Positions 33,293 to 45,398 of a stretch of DNA of 64,000 nt are shown here, in pieces. The position numbers were made by a program, and so were the translations under genes. The notes under the pieces were generated by a model, which worked only from the letters and a program-made list of their open reading frames with translations, was not told the origin of the DNA and ran no database searches. The stretch covers positions 42,482,369 through 42,546,368 of the forward strand of contig CM039503.1 in assembly GCA_022432975.1 (NCBI GenBank). The letters run 5' to 3'. Each line of letters starts with the position of its first letter. Position 1 is the stretch's first letter. This stretch comes from Begonia masoniana. Its lineage: Eukaryota; Streptophyta; Magnoliopsida; Cucurbitales; Begoniaceae.

Positions 33293-36200
33293 CGAAATCC
33301 ATACCCGCCTCAAACCTATCAGCAACCCGGCCCCAATCCTCACCCATTCTCGACTGACCCATCTCAACCATATTCATACCTGAGCTCGTTTTCCTCATAC
33401 CTTAATCCCACCCACCCGAGCTCCAACCACCATGGTTTTTTCTCTTCTCCGGCTCAGGCAAACTCGGCCGGCATCCTACTGCTGCCAGACACTTCCACCT
33501 CAGCTCCGACCACCCAATGGATGTTGGATTCCAGCACCACTCACCATTTGACACCGACTCCCACCGTTTTACAAAATCTATCTCCATATACTGGCTCAAC
33601 TCACGTGTTAACAGCAGACAGTAATCCTCTTTCCATTTCTAATTCTGGCTCTGCTATTCTTCCCGCTAGTGTTCGCCCTCTGTTTTTAAACACCGTTTTC
33701 CATACTCCTCTGTTGTCCCATAATGTTTTTAGCGTCCATCAATTATGTTGGGACAATCATGTTTTCGTTGAATTTCACTCAGATTATTTTTTGATTAAGG
33801 ATCAAAATTCATACCAGACACTTCTCTCGGGTTAGGTTAGTAATGGCATTTACAAAACCTCAGTTGCATCTCCTGCTTTGGCTGCCTTCACATCGGCCAC
33901 TACTTCTACAAAACATGCCCAGCTTTTAGACTTATGGCATTCTCGCCTTGGCCACCCCTCTACCTCTGTTTTAAATTCTATTTCACGTATCTATAATTTC
34001 CGTTTTGATTCATCTATTCCATCTCACTTGTGTACTGCTTGTCAATTAAGCAAAATGCATCGTTTACCTTTTTCACTATCTTTGTCTCATGCCTTGGCTC
34101 CCTTTGATTTAGTGCATATGGATGTTTGGGGTCCCTCCCCTATAAACTCCACTACTGGTGATCACTATTTTCTACTCTGTATTGATGATTACTCTCGGTT
34201 TACATGGCTTTTCTATTTAAAATTAAAGAGCACTGTTCATCAAGTGTTTTTGCATTTTCATAAATTCGTTCAAACTCAATTTGGTGTCTCTATTAAATCT
34301 GTGCAAACTGATTGGGGTGGTGAATTTCAATCTTTATCGTCGGTTTTCAAATCTCTTGGCATTCATCATCGCATCTCTTGTCCGTACACACCAAATCAAA
34401 ATGGCCGTGTTGAACAAAAAAATCGCCACGTTGTCGAACCTGGGTTAGCACTCCTTTTTCACTCCTCCATGCCTCAACGGTTTTGGCCCTATGCATTTCG
34501 AACTGCCACTATGTTAATCAATTTCTTACCTACTCCCATTTTACAAAACAAATCTCCTTATGAGTGTCTCTTTCATTCCGTTCCTCCTTACTCCTTGCTC
34601 CGCGTGTTTGGATGTCTTTGTTTTCCCTTTTTACGTCCTTTCCACTTAAATAAAGTAGAGCCCCGCTCCCTTCCTTGTGCATTTCTCGGCCATAGTGACC
34701 ATCACAAGGGGTATCTCTGTCTCGATTCTCTCTAATAAAATTTTCGTTACACGTCATGTTAAATTCGATGAAACTTCTTTTCCCTTCTCTTCCCATCCTA
34801 TCCTTCGTCATCTTCCTCTTCCTTCTCTCTTCCCATTACACCGTTACTCATTCCATTCTTACCCACTGTCCAGTTTCTTCACCCGACGGACTCCTATCCC
34901 CCAATCCATTCACCCTCCCACCCACATTGTTGACCCACCTTCACCTACTATACCAACTATCACCACTTCCCCTCCTCGTCAACCACTTCAAATCAATTCG
35001 CATTCTATGCGAACTAGACCAAAGCTGGTATTTTCAAACCTCGTGTTCTTTCTGCCCAAGCAGATGTCTCTCTTGAACCAAAAACCTTCCTGCAAGCGTC
35101 TAAAAGTCCCCATTGGATTATAGCCATGCACGATAAAGTGACAGCTCTTCACCAGAATAACACTTGGCAGCTTGTATCTTTACCTCCCTGTGCCAAGCTC
35201 ATTGGTTGCAAGTGGATTTTCAAAGTGAAGCTTAACTCAGATGGCTCTATCTGTCGCTATAAAGCTCATCTCGTGGCAAAAGGTTATGATCAAACTGAGG
35301 GTATTGATTATGATGAGACTTTTAGTCCCGTTGTTAAACCTACCACAGTTCGGACAATTCTCTCGTTAGCAATCTCTTTGAACTGGTCTATTCGACAACT
35401 GGATATACACAATACTTTCTTATACGATGATTTGACTAATACAATATATGCAACAACCCCCGAGTTTTTGATTCATCTCAGCTTTTTGCAGTATGTTTAT
35501 TGAAGAAAGCTATGTACGGTCTTAAACAGTCTCCTAGAGCATGGTACACCAAATTACATACTACCTTGCTTGCCTGGGGTTTCTTCGCATCGAAATCTGA
35601 CACATCCTTATTTATTTATCGGAAGAATTCGGTCACGTTACTTATGCTGGTATACGTTGACGATATTATTCTTACAAGTGACTCTCCCTCTGTCTTGGAT
35701 CAGTTTCTTTGTTATTTAAATCATCAGTTCGTAGTTCACGATCTCGGCTCGCTTCCCTATTTTCTAGGCATTTCTGTTACACGAACTATTTCTGGTATGC
35801 ATTTTTCTCAATCTAGATACATCACTGAGTTGCTTCACAGGGCTCAAATGGGTTCGTGCAAATCGGTTCCTACTCCAATGGTATCCGGACCAATTATGTC
35901 CCTCAACTCCGGCACGCTGTTACAGGATGGTTTTCTCTATTGCAGCATAGTTGGTGATCTTCAATACTGTTGTTTTACCAGACCAGACATTACCTTTGCG
36001 GTCAACAAAGTTAGTCAATTTATGCATGCCCCTACCGATGTTCACTAGCAGTGTGTTAAAAGAATTTTACCGTATCTTCAAGGAACGTCGTCACTTGGTA
36101 TTTTATTCTCTCCTTCCACACCTTTTAACCTTACTTGCTATACTGATGCTGATTGGACTTCCTGTCCGGATGACCAGAAAAGCACGAGTGGCTACTGCAT

Positions 36201-36602
36201 ATTTTTGGGCTCCAACATTATCTCATGGTCCTCAGTTAAACAAAAAGTTGTATCTCGTTCAAGCACCGAGTTCGAATACAGAAGCACTGCAAATGCCACA
36301 GCAGAAATTCTTTGGTTGCAATCTCTCCTCAATGAAGTTGGCATCGTCTCTCCTGACATCCCTCTATCTACTGTGATAATCTAAGTGCGACATATTTGGC
36401 ATCTAATCCGATTTTGCACTCCAAGTCCAAGCATGTTGCCATTGATTTTCATTCCATTCGTGAACAGGTGCACAAGAAATCCTTACTCATCAAATTTACT
36501 CACTCCAGATATCAACTAGCTGATGCTCTCACTAAGCCGCTTCTGCCTTCCAGCTTTTGTAACTTCACATCCAAGATCTTCATCCAACAGCCTTGCTCTT
36601 AA
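33293..36602 (+). pseudogene. Copia 1 pol: protease, integrase, RT, RNase H
   Basis: Protease: QWMLDSSTTHHLT near 33521, where the catalytic DSG is changed to DSS. GAG-pre-integrase motif: LWHSRLGHPS. Integrase: FDLVHMDVWGPSP, CIDDYSRFTWLF, SVQTDWGGEFQSL and GRVEQKNRHVV, so the D,D,E residues are present (33880-34735). RT: CKWIFKVKLNSDG, LVAKGYDQTEGIDYDETFSP, LDIHNTFLYDDL, then after a frameshift near 35495 MYGLKQSPRAWY and the YVDD box in MLVYVDDIIL. RNase H: CYTDADWTSCPDDQKST, and the final LADALTKPL. Breaks: TAG 33833, TAA 34733, frameshifts near 34730 and 35495, TAG 36046 and a frameshift near 36380. The last frame ends at 36600-36602, next to the polypurine run AAGAGGGGA. Confidence 0.9.
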
Positions 36603-37493
36603 GAGGGGATGTTAGCATATTGTATTTCTAGCATTTCTGTTACACGAACTATTTCTGGTATGCATTTTTCTCAATCTAGATACATCACTGAGTTGCTTCA
36701 CAGGGCTCAAATGGGTTCGTGCAAATCGGTTCCTACTCCAATGGTATCCGGACCAATTATGTCCCTCAACTCCGGCACGCTGTTACAGGATGGTTTTCTC
36801 TATTGCAGCATAGTTAGTGATCTTCAATACTGTTGTTTTACCAGACCAGACATTACCTTTGCGGTCAACAAAGTTAGTCAATTTATGCATGCCCCTACCG
36901 ATGTTCACTAGCAGTGTGTTAAAAGAATTTTACCGTATCTTCAAGGAACGTCGTCACTTGGTATTTTATTCTCTCCTTCCACACCTTTTAACCTTACTTG
37001 CTATACTGATGCTGATTGGACTTCCTGTCCGGATGACCAGAAAAGCACGAGTGGCTACTGCATATTTTTGGGCTCCAACATTATCTCATGGTCCTCAGTT
37101 AAACAAAAAGTTGTATCTCGTTCAAGCACCGAGTTCGAATACAGAAGCACTGCAAATGCCACAGCAGAAATTCTTTGGTTGCAATCTCTCCTCAATGAAG
37201 TTGGCATCGTCTCTCCTGACATCCCTCTATCTACTGTGATAATCTAAGTGCGACATATTTGGCATCTAATCTGATTTTGCACTCCAAGTCCAAGCATGTT
37301 GCCATTGATTTTCATTCCATTCGTGAACAGGTGCACAAGAAATCCTTACTCATCAAATTTACTCACTCCAGATATCAACTAGCTGATGCTCTCACTAAGC
37401 CGCTTCTGCCTTCCAGCTTTTGTAACTTCACATCCAAGATCTTCATCCAACAGCCTTGCTCTTAAGAGGGGATGTTAGCATATTGTATTTCTA
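35768..37493 (+). repeat. 863-bp tandem duplication of the copia 1 3' end
   Basis: 35768-36630 is repeated at 36631-37493 with only a handful of substitutions (for example GDLQ versus SDLQ). Each unit covers the end of RT, RNase H, the polypurine tract and the first ~22-28 bp of the 3' LTR. At the junction the LTR sequence TTTCTAGCATTT meets the RT sequence TTTCTAGGCATTTCT, so it formed at about 6 bp of microhomology (GCATTT). The second RT/RNase H copy (36631-37465) cannot be translated from the element's own start. Confidence 0.93.
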
Positions 37494-37690
37494 GCATTTT
37501 ATTATTTTGATTATTAATCTATTTGTTAGTTTAGCACTCTGTAAATATTACTTCTCACAAGTATCCTTTGTATTAGCTTCTAGGTTAAATACAAGATGTT
37601 TTGTAAAACATTGAAGGGTAACAATCAATAGAATTACAGCAAACTTCTTCTTCACTCTGTTTCTTCCTCAACGCTTCTAGATTTCTAACT
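37473..37690 (+). repeat. Copia 1 3' LTR
   Basis: Starts TGTTAGCATATTG after the purine run AAGAGGGGA and ends TTTCTAACT before the target duplication CCAAC. A few differences from the 5' LTR. Confidence 0.92.
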
Positions 37691-37695
37691 CCAAC

Positions 37696-38274
37696 AAAGG
37701 AAAGAATTGTGGGGTACGACTTGAAACTCCACGAAGCAACTACGCTTGATCACCACAATCCTTTCCTGGGAAAAATATGTATTCCTTTGAGATAAGTAAC
37801 TATACGCAGTAAGAATCTTACAACTATATACTCAATGCATAAGAAAACTATCGTTAAAAATCATGAGCTAATGAAGAAGAAACGCAAGAATAGATTTCAA
37901 AACTGTTTATCATTTTAAAACAGGCTCATTAGCCATCGGTGGGGCGAATTTCAAAAACCATTGTTACATAATTAATCACAACTATATTGAAAATAATCTC
38001 ACCATCTTTTTCTGTAGAAAAAGTTCACAGTAAAAATAAGGTCATTAACTAATTTTTCAAAAACAAAGCTCAAAGACGCGCAAGAAAAAGAGAAATGAAT
38101 GTACGGAGATCAGTCAAAATGTAATGAACACTCTAGTGAAGTTTAGAGATTCATACTCGATGACACAACAATGAAAATCACCCCACTATGATATCACGCA
38201 TATAAATTAATACATTTTCACAGTAGAAAGTGTGTATTAAACAAGTGACCTAGATTGTGGGCCTAAAACAGTCG
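37696..38274. other. Short intergenic segment between copia 1 and gypsy F
   Basis: About 580 bp without coding motif, LTR end or RNA gene that I can recognise. Confidence 0.6.
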
Positions 38275-39223
38275 AAAAGTGTAATACCCGGCTGTACGAA
38301 ATATTAATATATTAATGTAAATGATATTTTTATTAATATGTAAAATTAAGTCGGTTTTGTGAAAAGAAAGCGTCATTACGATTCTAATAATTAATAAGAA
38401 TTTTAAGAATATTTCGGAAATTTTAGGAGTCATAACGCTAATTTTACGATAATTTTTATCGTAATATAAAGGATACTTTGGTAAAAATAGTAAACGAGGT
38501 CCGAATTGCAAATGGACAGTTTTAATAAAACCCTACTAATAAGTTGGACTTATTGTCGAAATAAGGAAATTCGGAGAAGCCGAATCGTTAGACAATTAAC
38601 GAAACGAAGGACGAAACAAATAGAAAATCAAAGGAAGGACGAAACGGTAATTTACAAAGTCAAAAATGTTAATTAAAAACAAACATTTTCTCTCTTCTCC
38701 CTCATTCACGGTTCCTCTCTCTCCCCTGCGAGCACTCTCCCTTCCTCCAGCGTTCTCTCACGGCAATCTCCATTGCCGACGCTCGTTCTTCCTTCAATCG
38801 ACCTCCGTTCTTCGTGTTTTCTCCTCCGATCAACGCTCTAGGTACAAATCTACAGCTTTCAGACTTTAGTTTTCTATTTTCACGAAGTTTAACGGTTAAG
38901 GTTTCATTTAGGGTTTAGTTAAAATCGTGATTTAGGGTTCGAGATTGATAGGTTTATCGTGTTGGTGGATATAAAGGACGTATTGAATGTTGTTGGACGA
39001 AGTTAAATTGATTTGTAAGAAAAGTTAAAATTAGAGAATTTTATAGGTTTTTGGAAAAGCTCGTTAATAGAAGTTTTGAGATATCGAGCGTTGAATGCTC
39101 GATAAAAATGTTTCAAGGAATCAAATTAGGGCTTTAAAGAATTTTCTTAGTTAAGGTTTCGTTAAATTTGAACGTTTAATAGTTTAAAATCGTTTTGACG
39201 ATAATATTGTGAAATTGCCCTAG

Positions 39224-39872
39224 GTGAACGCTCGTGGACGGAGCTTGGATTGCATCAGACACGAGGTAAGTTCTTGTGACTTACTCTGGCTGATAGGCCT
39301 ACACCGTACGTCGAAGTCGTCTCGAGGAGTTTTGGTGACGTGTTTGTTTAAATTGCTTTGGTTGGGTAGTTTAGGTTCAGTTGTTCTATAGGTTGTTTGC
39401 TATAGTGTTTTGATGGTATGCTCATTATGTATGTTTATGTTATATTGAACTGTTCATGCATCATGGTTTTAAAAATGTCATGAAAATGAATTTACGCACA
39501 GATTTCATAAAAAGAACATGTATGTAAAGGCAAGTAAAGTATCACAGTAAACAACCATGACATGGGGTTATCGGGGATGAGGTTATGACCTGGTGTTCCG
39601 TGGTGAGCGGGTTTTCCTCCCTTCAGATGGTGTGGGCTGTCTAACCGCTGGACGTGCCCTATCCATCTGTCGAGTGTTTTCGATAACCATAGACTGACAC
39701 GTACTGATAAGAAATGACATGGACGGTTTTCATAGCATTGAGCATACATGATCATGCATTAACATTTACGTAGAGCTTGCTGAGATTTTTATCTCATAGG
39801 TGTCTTTATGGTGTAGGTGACATTGATCCAGGTGAGGAAGATTTTCCCCCATCAGATGATTGTACAGATTGA
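39224..39872 (+). other. Splice-module in gypsy F 5' LTR, with covarying stem
   Basis: Microexon-like segment 39224-39265 (42 nt) lies between CCCTAG and GTAAGTTC. Final segment 39817-39872 reads DIDPGEEDFPPSDDCTD then TGA. CCTACACC (39298-39305) pairs with GGTGTAGG (39810-39817); the next three positions (GTA with TAT) extend the stem to 11 pairs with one G.U. Compared with the other LTRs, one T-A pair has become C-G on both arms. Confidence 0.55.
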
Positions 39873-40289
39873 AGGAGGATGCCCGTGAATGTGTGCTGCG
39901 TAGTCGGTGTGTTTTGACCTGTGGGGACCGTATGTAAGTATTTTGGGACAAATGGATAGAATATGTATAGGATGTTTAAGTGATAACTTTTGTTTTAAAA
40001 TTCTGGAACTCCTTGGTTGTTTTAAATTTTCATAGGGGATTTCGTACAGTTTTCAAACGGAACCACACAGTTCGTTTTCATGAAAATGTACATGGTTTTA
40101 ATTATATTTTGAGTCGTTAAACGAAAGATTAAGGAAGTGTGAATAGTACGTAGGGGGAAAAGAGTTATTAAGTTGAAATTGTCGTTAAAGGTATTGGAAA
40201 TGAAGAAAATGGTTGAGGGTGTTAGTGAATGTGTTTACAAGGAAAGGAATGGGAAGAAGAGGAAAAAGAAATGGGGGGAGGGCAGAACG

Positions 40290-40480
40290 CTTGGCGAACA
40301 ATCGCCAAGCGAGGCGATCGCAAATCAAGGGATCGCCACGCTCTGGAAAAATTCTAGAGCGTGTGGCGATCGATCGCCCAAAGGTGGGCGATCTATCGCG
40401 AGGCGATCGTTCACCACAGCGGTGATCGCCTTTCCATTTTACAACTGGCGATCGATCGCCTGAAATGGGCGATCGATCTC
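40290..40480. repeat. GCGATCGC / GCGATCGATCGCC palindrome cluster, 5' LTR F
   Basis: Many copies of GGCGATCG and GCGATCGATCGCC within 190 bp, plus an inverted pair CACGCTCT...TAGAGCGTG. It is much more GC-rich than its surroundings. It sits between the exon 3 block and the LTR end, where the other LTRs carry minisatellites. Confidence 0.85.
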
Positions 40481-40727
40481 CCCTACATTTTTAGGGGAAT
40501 TCCCCTTTTGTCCCTCCCTCCTCGGCCGACACTTTTCCATGATTTTAAATTGTTTTTAAATGATTGTTTTGAATTATTTTACATTCGTTTTAAGTTTTGT
40601 TTAAATGGTTTATAAACATAGACTTCACCGATTTCAATTTCGATTTCAATTTCGACGTTAAAAGTTTTAAGTATAAAAAAAAACACTACGAGAAAAATAG
40701 GAATAGTGAAAGGGTCGTCACAATTTA

Positions 40728-40739
40728 TGTTATCAAAGC
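40728..40739 (+). other. Degenerate primer binding site of gypsy F
   Basis: TGTTATCAAAGC five bases after the LTR end, where TGGTATCAGAGC would be expected: two substitutions. Position and residual match support the call. Confidence 0.6.
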
Positions 40740-40888
40740 TCCCGGGTTTTAAAAACGGTTCTGTAGACTGCTCGACTGCACAGCCACTACGCGGACATCC
40801 TTCCTCAACTGTAAGTATGTTTATATGTTTTCTTTAAGTTCTATTTCTTAGGATGTTTGTTTTAACTTTGATATAGGAGTTATATAAA

Positions 40889-42484
40889 ATGGTGCGTCGA
40901 GGAAACGATCGAGATGACCGAGACGATACGATAGACACTCTTAAGGATTTTATTGCCCAATAGTCCCAACATATGGAGCATCAGGCCCAACAAATGGAGA
41001 GGCAATCCCAGCAGTTAGGCACCTTAGTCGACCGTGAAGGTGCTAGAGCCCGAGAGACAACGACACAGGGTAACCGAGGGATGGAAAGATTTCAGAGGCT
41101 CCAATCTCCTGTGTTCAACGGACAGTCTACGGATCTCTCTTCAGCCGAGGAGTGGATTCGAACCATGGAAGACATGCTAGCCTATGCAAGCATTGAGGAC
41201 GGGGAGAAGGTTGCATTGGTCAGCTACCACTTAGCACTGGATGCCCGATTCTGGTGGGATTCTATCAAAGCAACCACCGACGTGACAATTATGAGTTGGG
41301 AGCGTTTCAAAATGATGTTTTATGACAAATACTTCAGCCATAAAGTACGGGAGGCGAAGATGGTGGAGTTTATGCAGTTGCGGCAGGTTGGTTCGATTGC
41401 CGAGTATGTGAGGAGGTTTGAGGTACTGTCACGATTCGCACCACGTCAGGTCAGTGTCAATGAGGACAAGGTATGCAGATTTGTACAGGGGCTTGGTCAG
41501 GAAATTCGGAAAAGCCTCACTATATCAGGAGTACGGAATGTGTCCTATGATGAGATTATGGCCAGGGCACTTGAGATCGAGGCTGTAGATAATAGTTCAG
41601 TTAAACTAAGGGAGCCAACTAGAGGGTTCTTTCGGGAGATACAGCCACGGCCTCAGAATAGAGGCTGGCAACTGAGAGCACAGCCACAGCAACAACAACA
41701 ACAATGGGGCGTTAAAAGACCCTTAGAGGGAGGTAATGATCGGGGGAAAGGTAAGCAAGTCCAAGGGGCTGCACAGAAACCTGTTTGTCCGAAGTGCCAG
41801 AAGGAACATTATGGCGCTTGTCGATTGGGCACGAACAGTTGTTACAGATGTGAAGAGGTCGGTCATTTTGCTCAGAACTGTCCGAGGGCAGCTACTGATC
41901 AAAGAACAGTTATGCTGAGGATCTTCGCGTTTATTGAGCCTGGCAACGTCGATGACGAGGCTCAGCCCTCCGTGATAGCAGGTACTATTCTAATTTCGGC
42001 CGTAGCTATATTTTCTTTGATAGACACGGGGGCTACGCACTCTTTTGTTTCCACTGCCTGCGTGTCTAGATTGAAGCTTATGCCTGAGTTAGCAGAATGC
42101 GAATATAGTGTGATGCTACCTTCAAGAGAGCGTATGCAGTCATGTCAGGTCGTCCAGGGCAATATTGTCTTGGTTGGGAACAGTACCCTCTATGCTCGCC
42201 TGATTGTTATGGGCATAGAGATCTACGATCTGATCTTAGGGATGGACTGGCTATCACAGCACTACGCCACCATCGATTGTCGATCCAGGATTGTGACATT
42301 TCGACCCCCGGGTAAAGCCGAGTTTTCTTATCAGGCGATGAAAAGACGAAATGGACCGCCTGTTTCTTATTCCATGAGAGTCAACGAGCAGTTTAAAGGT
42401 GAGTGCGCTATTTATTTGGCCACAGTAATTGATGTTCAATTGCTCAGCGAAGTAAAGCCGAGCGACAATCCTATAGTCGGATAA
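40889..42484 (+). pseudogene. Gypsy F gag-protease
   Basis: The ATG at 40889 opens MVRRGNDRDDRDDT, as in elements B and C. Codon 25 is TAG (40961-40963), after which 503 codons are open from 40973. The capsid-like core runs from SPVFNGQSTDLSSAEEWI through RFWWDSIKAT, TIMSWERFKMMFYDKYF and AEYVRRFEVLSRFAP. A basic, Gln-rich linker follows. The zinc knuckle is CYRCEEVGHFAQNC (residues 290-303 of the open part), with an extra Cys-rich CPKCQKEHYGAC just before it. The aspartic protease has DTG in FSLIDTGATHSFVS (351-353) and the downstream LILGMDWL block. TAA at 42482-42484 interrupts what should be one continuous gag-pol frame; the same frame continues into the pre-RT linker. Gag would form particles, and protease would mature them. 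Confidence 0.93.
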
Positions 42485-45359
42485 TTCTCTAAGATATTCC
42501 TTGACGATCTTCCCGGATTACTGCCGGACAGGGAGATCGAATTTGTTATTGATGTGTATCCTAGCTCCGCGCCAGTGTCTAAGAATCCATACAGATTGGC
42601 GCCTGCTGAATTGAGAGAGTTGAAAACTCAGCTAGAGGAGTTACTGGATAAGGGTTTCATCTGACCCAGCTTTTCACCCTGGAGTGCGCCCGTTCTATTC
42701 GTCAAGAAGAAAGACGGACTCTCAGGATGTGCGTGGATTACAGTGAGCTGAATAAGCTCACAGTGAAGAATAAGTATCCACTGCCTCAGATCGATGATTT
42801 GTTTGGCCAACTGCAGGGTGCCCGAGTGTTCTCCAGGATTGACCTACGCTCGGGTTATTATCAGTTGAAGGTTCCGAAGGAAGATGTTCAGAAAACGGCG
42901 TTTCAAACGAGGTATGGGCATTATGAGTTCCTAGTTATGTCTTTTGGACTTACTAATGCCCCTGCAGCGTTTATGGACCTGATGAACTGTGTATTTAAGG
43001 ATTTTCAGGACAAGTTCGTTGTGGTGTTTATCGACGATATTCTGATTTATTCTAAGACAAATGAGGAGCATGAAGAGCAATTACGGATTGTTCTCGGAAT
43101 TTTGCAACGACACCAACTATATCTAAAGTTCTCCAAATGCGAGTTTTGGCTGGATAGAGTCAGTTTTCTCGGCCATATTATATCAGAAGAAGGGGTTTCT
43201 GTGGATCCGAGCAAAATTCAGGTGGTCAGAGATTGGCCACAGCCTAAGAAAGTGCGAGAGGTCCGGGGATTTCTTGGATTGGCTGGCTATTATCGGAAGT
43301 TCATAGAGGGATTTTCGAAGATTGCAGTTCCTCTTTCGCGCTTGACTCGGAAGAATGAGAAGTTTGTATGGTCGGCTGCTTGTGATGACAGTTTTATGGA
43401 GTTGAAGCATAAGTTGACCACAGCTCCAATACTGACACTACCTGTTGAAGGTGACAAATTTAGTATTTATTGTGATGCGTCTGGAGTTGGACTCGGTTTT
43501 GTATTGATGCAGGAAGGAAAGGTTATCGCGTATTCTTCTCGGCAGTTGAAGCCGTATGAGCAGAATTATCCTACGCATGATCTGGAGTTAGCAGCGGTGG
43601 TCTTCGCACTGAAAATATGGAGGCATTATTTATATGGGCAGCAGTGCGAGATATTTTCTGACCACAAAAGCTTGAAGTACTTATTTACACAGAAGGAACT
43701 TAATATGCGACAAAGAAAGTTGCTGGAGTTCGTGAAGGACTATGATTTTGATATTAAATACCACCCAGGAAAGGCGAACAAGGTCGCTAATGCTTTGAGC
43801 CGAATGCCTACTGCGAGTCAGCCTTCACTTGCAGCGTTGTCAGTTACATTGCGGTTTGAGATTGAGAGGTTCGATGTTGAGATAGTGGCAGAGTTGTCCA
43901 GTATGCTCACCAACATTTCTCTCAGGCTGACTATTCTGGATAAGATACGTGAAGCTCAGCAGAATGATATGGAGTGTGAGGAGCTTCGATTGAGCATGAC
44001 CTCAGGTGACGTGTCTGAATTTAACTTGTCAGACGACGGTATTCTGAAGTTCAGGCATAGATGGTACATGCCTAACGATAAAGAGCTAAAGAAGGAGATA
44101 TTGGCCGAGGCACATTCTTCAGCTTACTCTGTGCATCCAGGAAGCACTAAAATGTACAGAGATTTAAAGCAACACTTCTGGTGGCCGAATATGAAGAGGG
44201 AGGTCACCAAGTACGTTGAAACGTGTTTAGTTTGTCAACAGGTTAAGGCAGAACACTAGAAGCCGGCCAGAACACTACAGCCACCGCCGATTCCGGAGTG
44301 GAAGTGGGAGCAGATCTCCATGGATTTTATTGTGGGGCTCCCGAGGACGACGAAGGGCCATGATGGCATCTGGGTGATTGTGGACCGATTGACAAAGTCG
44401 ACTCACTTCTTAGCAGTAAAGATAGCATCTTCTATGGATCAGCTCGCCGAGATTTATGTGCAGGAGATTGTGAGATTGCACGGAGTACCAGTTTCGATTG
44501 TCTCAGATAGAGATCCGAGATTTACATCGAAGTTTTGGAAAAGTCTGCACAAAGCTATGGGGTCTTAGCTTAATTTCAGCACAGCCTTTCATCCTCAGAC
44601 TCATGGTCAGATGGAGAGGACAAATCAGATTCTGGAGGATATGCTAAGAGCTTGTGTGCTGGAATTTCAGGGCTCGTGGAGCAGATATTTACCACTAGTA
44701 GAGTTCTCTTACAACAACAGCTTCCAGGCTACCATTGGTATGGCTCCATATGAAGCTTTGTATGGTCGAAAGTGTAGGTCTCCGTTATATTGGGACGAGG
44801 TTGGTGAAGCCAGTGTTGTTGGTCCCGAGATTCTACAGCAACGACAGAGAACATTGCCGTTATCCGACAGCGTATCGAGGTAGCTCAGAGTCGACAAAAG
44901 AGCTATGCTGACACTAGACGGAGAGAACTGGAATTTGAAGAAGGCAACGAGGTTTATCTGAAGGTTTCTCCGTTTAAAGGTGTTATGAGATTCGGAAGGA
45001 AGGGCAAGCTAAACCCTCAATATGTGGGGCCCTTTCCTATTTTGAAGAAGATCGGGAAGATGGCGTATCGACTACAGCTTCCGGCTTCAATGGAAGGCAT
45101 CCACGACATATTTCATGTGTCTATGCTTCGGAAGTGTTTGCGCGATCCATCGCATATTGTGGAGGCGAGAGACATCGAGGTACAACCTACTTTGACTTAT
45201 GTGGAAAGGCCTGTACGTATTTTGGAGTCTTCGATCAAAGTATTGCGCAACAAAAAGATTCCGCTAGTTAAAGTCCTATGGCAGAACCACGAGGTTGAAG
45301 AAGCGACCTGGGAGCGACAGCAAGATATGATGGCTAAGTATCCCGAGTTGTTTGTATGA
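42485..45359 (+). pseudogene. Gypsy F pol: RT, RNase H, integrase, chromodomain
   Basis: Linker and RT start: [18 protein letters not shown], then TGA 42662 where Arg is usual (a C-to-T change), and a frameshift near 42722. The frame from 42727 is 510 codons. RT has [11 protein letters not shown] and the FIDD box (residues 101-104). RNase H has YCDAS (D250), ELAA (E287) and SDHKSL (D312), but the last catalytic site reads ANALSR instead of ADALSR. Integrase zinc domain: [29 protein letters not shown] 44257 replaces Gln. Core: [22 protein letters not shown], then TAG 44566, then HGQMERTNQILEDM with the catalytic Glu. A frameshift near 44850 precedes the C-terminal frame with FDEVGE-like, VSPFKGV and the chromodomain-like tail (VRILESSIKVLRNKKIPLVKVLW, EEATWERQQDMM, KYPELFV). 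Confidence 0.93.
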
Positions 45360-45381
45360 TCAAATTTTGAGGACAAAATTT

Positions 45382-45398
45382 AAATAAGGTGGATGGAT
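45382..45398 (+). other. Polypurine tract of gypsy F
   Basis: AAATAAGGTGGATGGAT directly precedes the TG of the 3' LTR, after TTTTGAGGACAAAATT as in element A. It is less purine-rich than that of A or B, so probably mutated. Confidence 0.6.

Larger units (their letters stand above)
32139..37690 (+). mobile_element. Copia element 1 (Ale/Retrofit-like), complete but decayed
   Basis: Flanked by the target duplication CCAAC (32134-32138 and 37691-37695). Short LTRs of 217 and 218 bp, an initiator Met primer site at 32356-32367 and the gene order gag, protease, integrase, RT, RNase H of Ty1/copia. The short LTR and gag motifs point to the Ale group (inference). It carries an 863-bp tandem duplication of its 3' end. 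It inserted 22 bp from the end of solo LTR E's target site. Confidence 0.95.
38280..40722 (+). repeat. Gypsy F 5' LTR
   Basis: Starts TGTAATACCCGGCTGTACG and ends GGGTCGTCACA. It includes a pyrimidine-rich leader (38690-38780), the splice-module (39224-39872) and a GCGATCGC cluster (40290-40480). A small frame starting ATG 38666 (MLIKNKHFLSSPSF...) is kept in both LTRs up to a candidate donor CTCTAG/GTAC at 38841. Confidence 0.93.
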
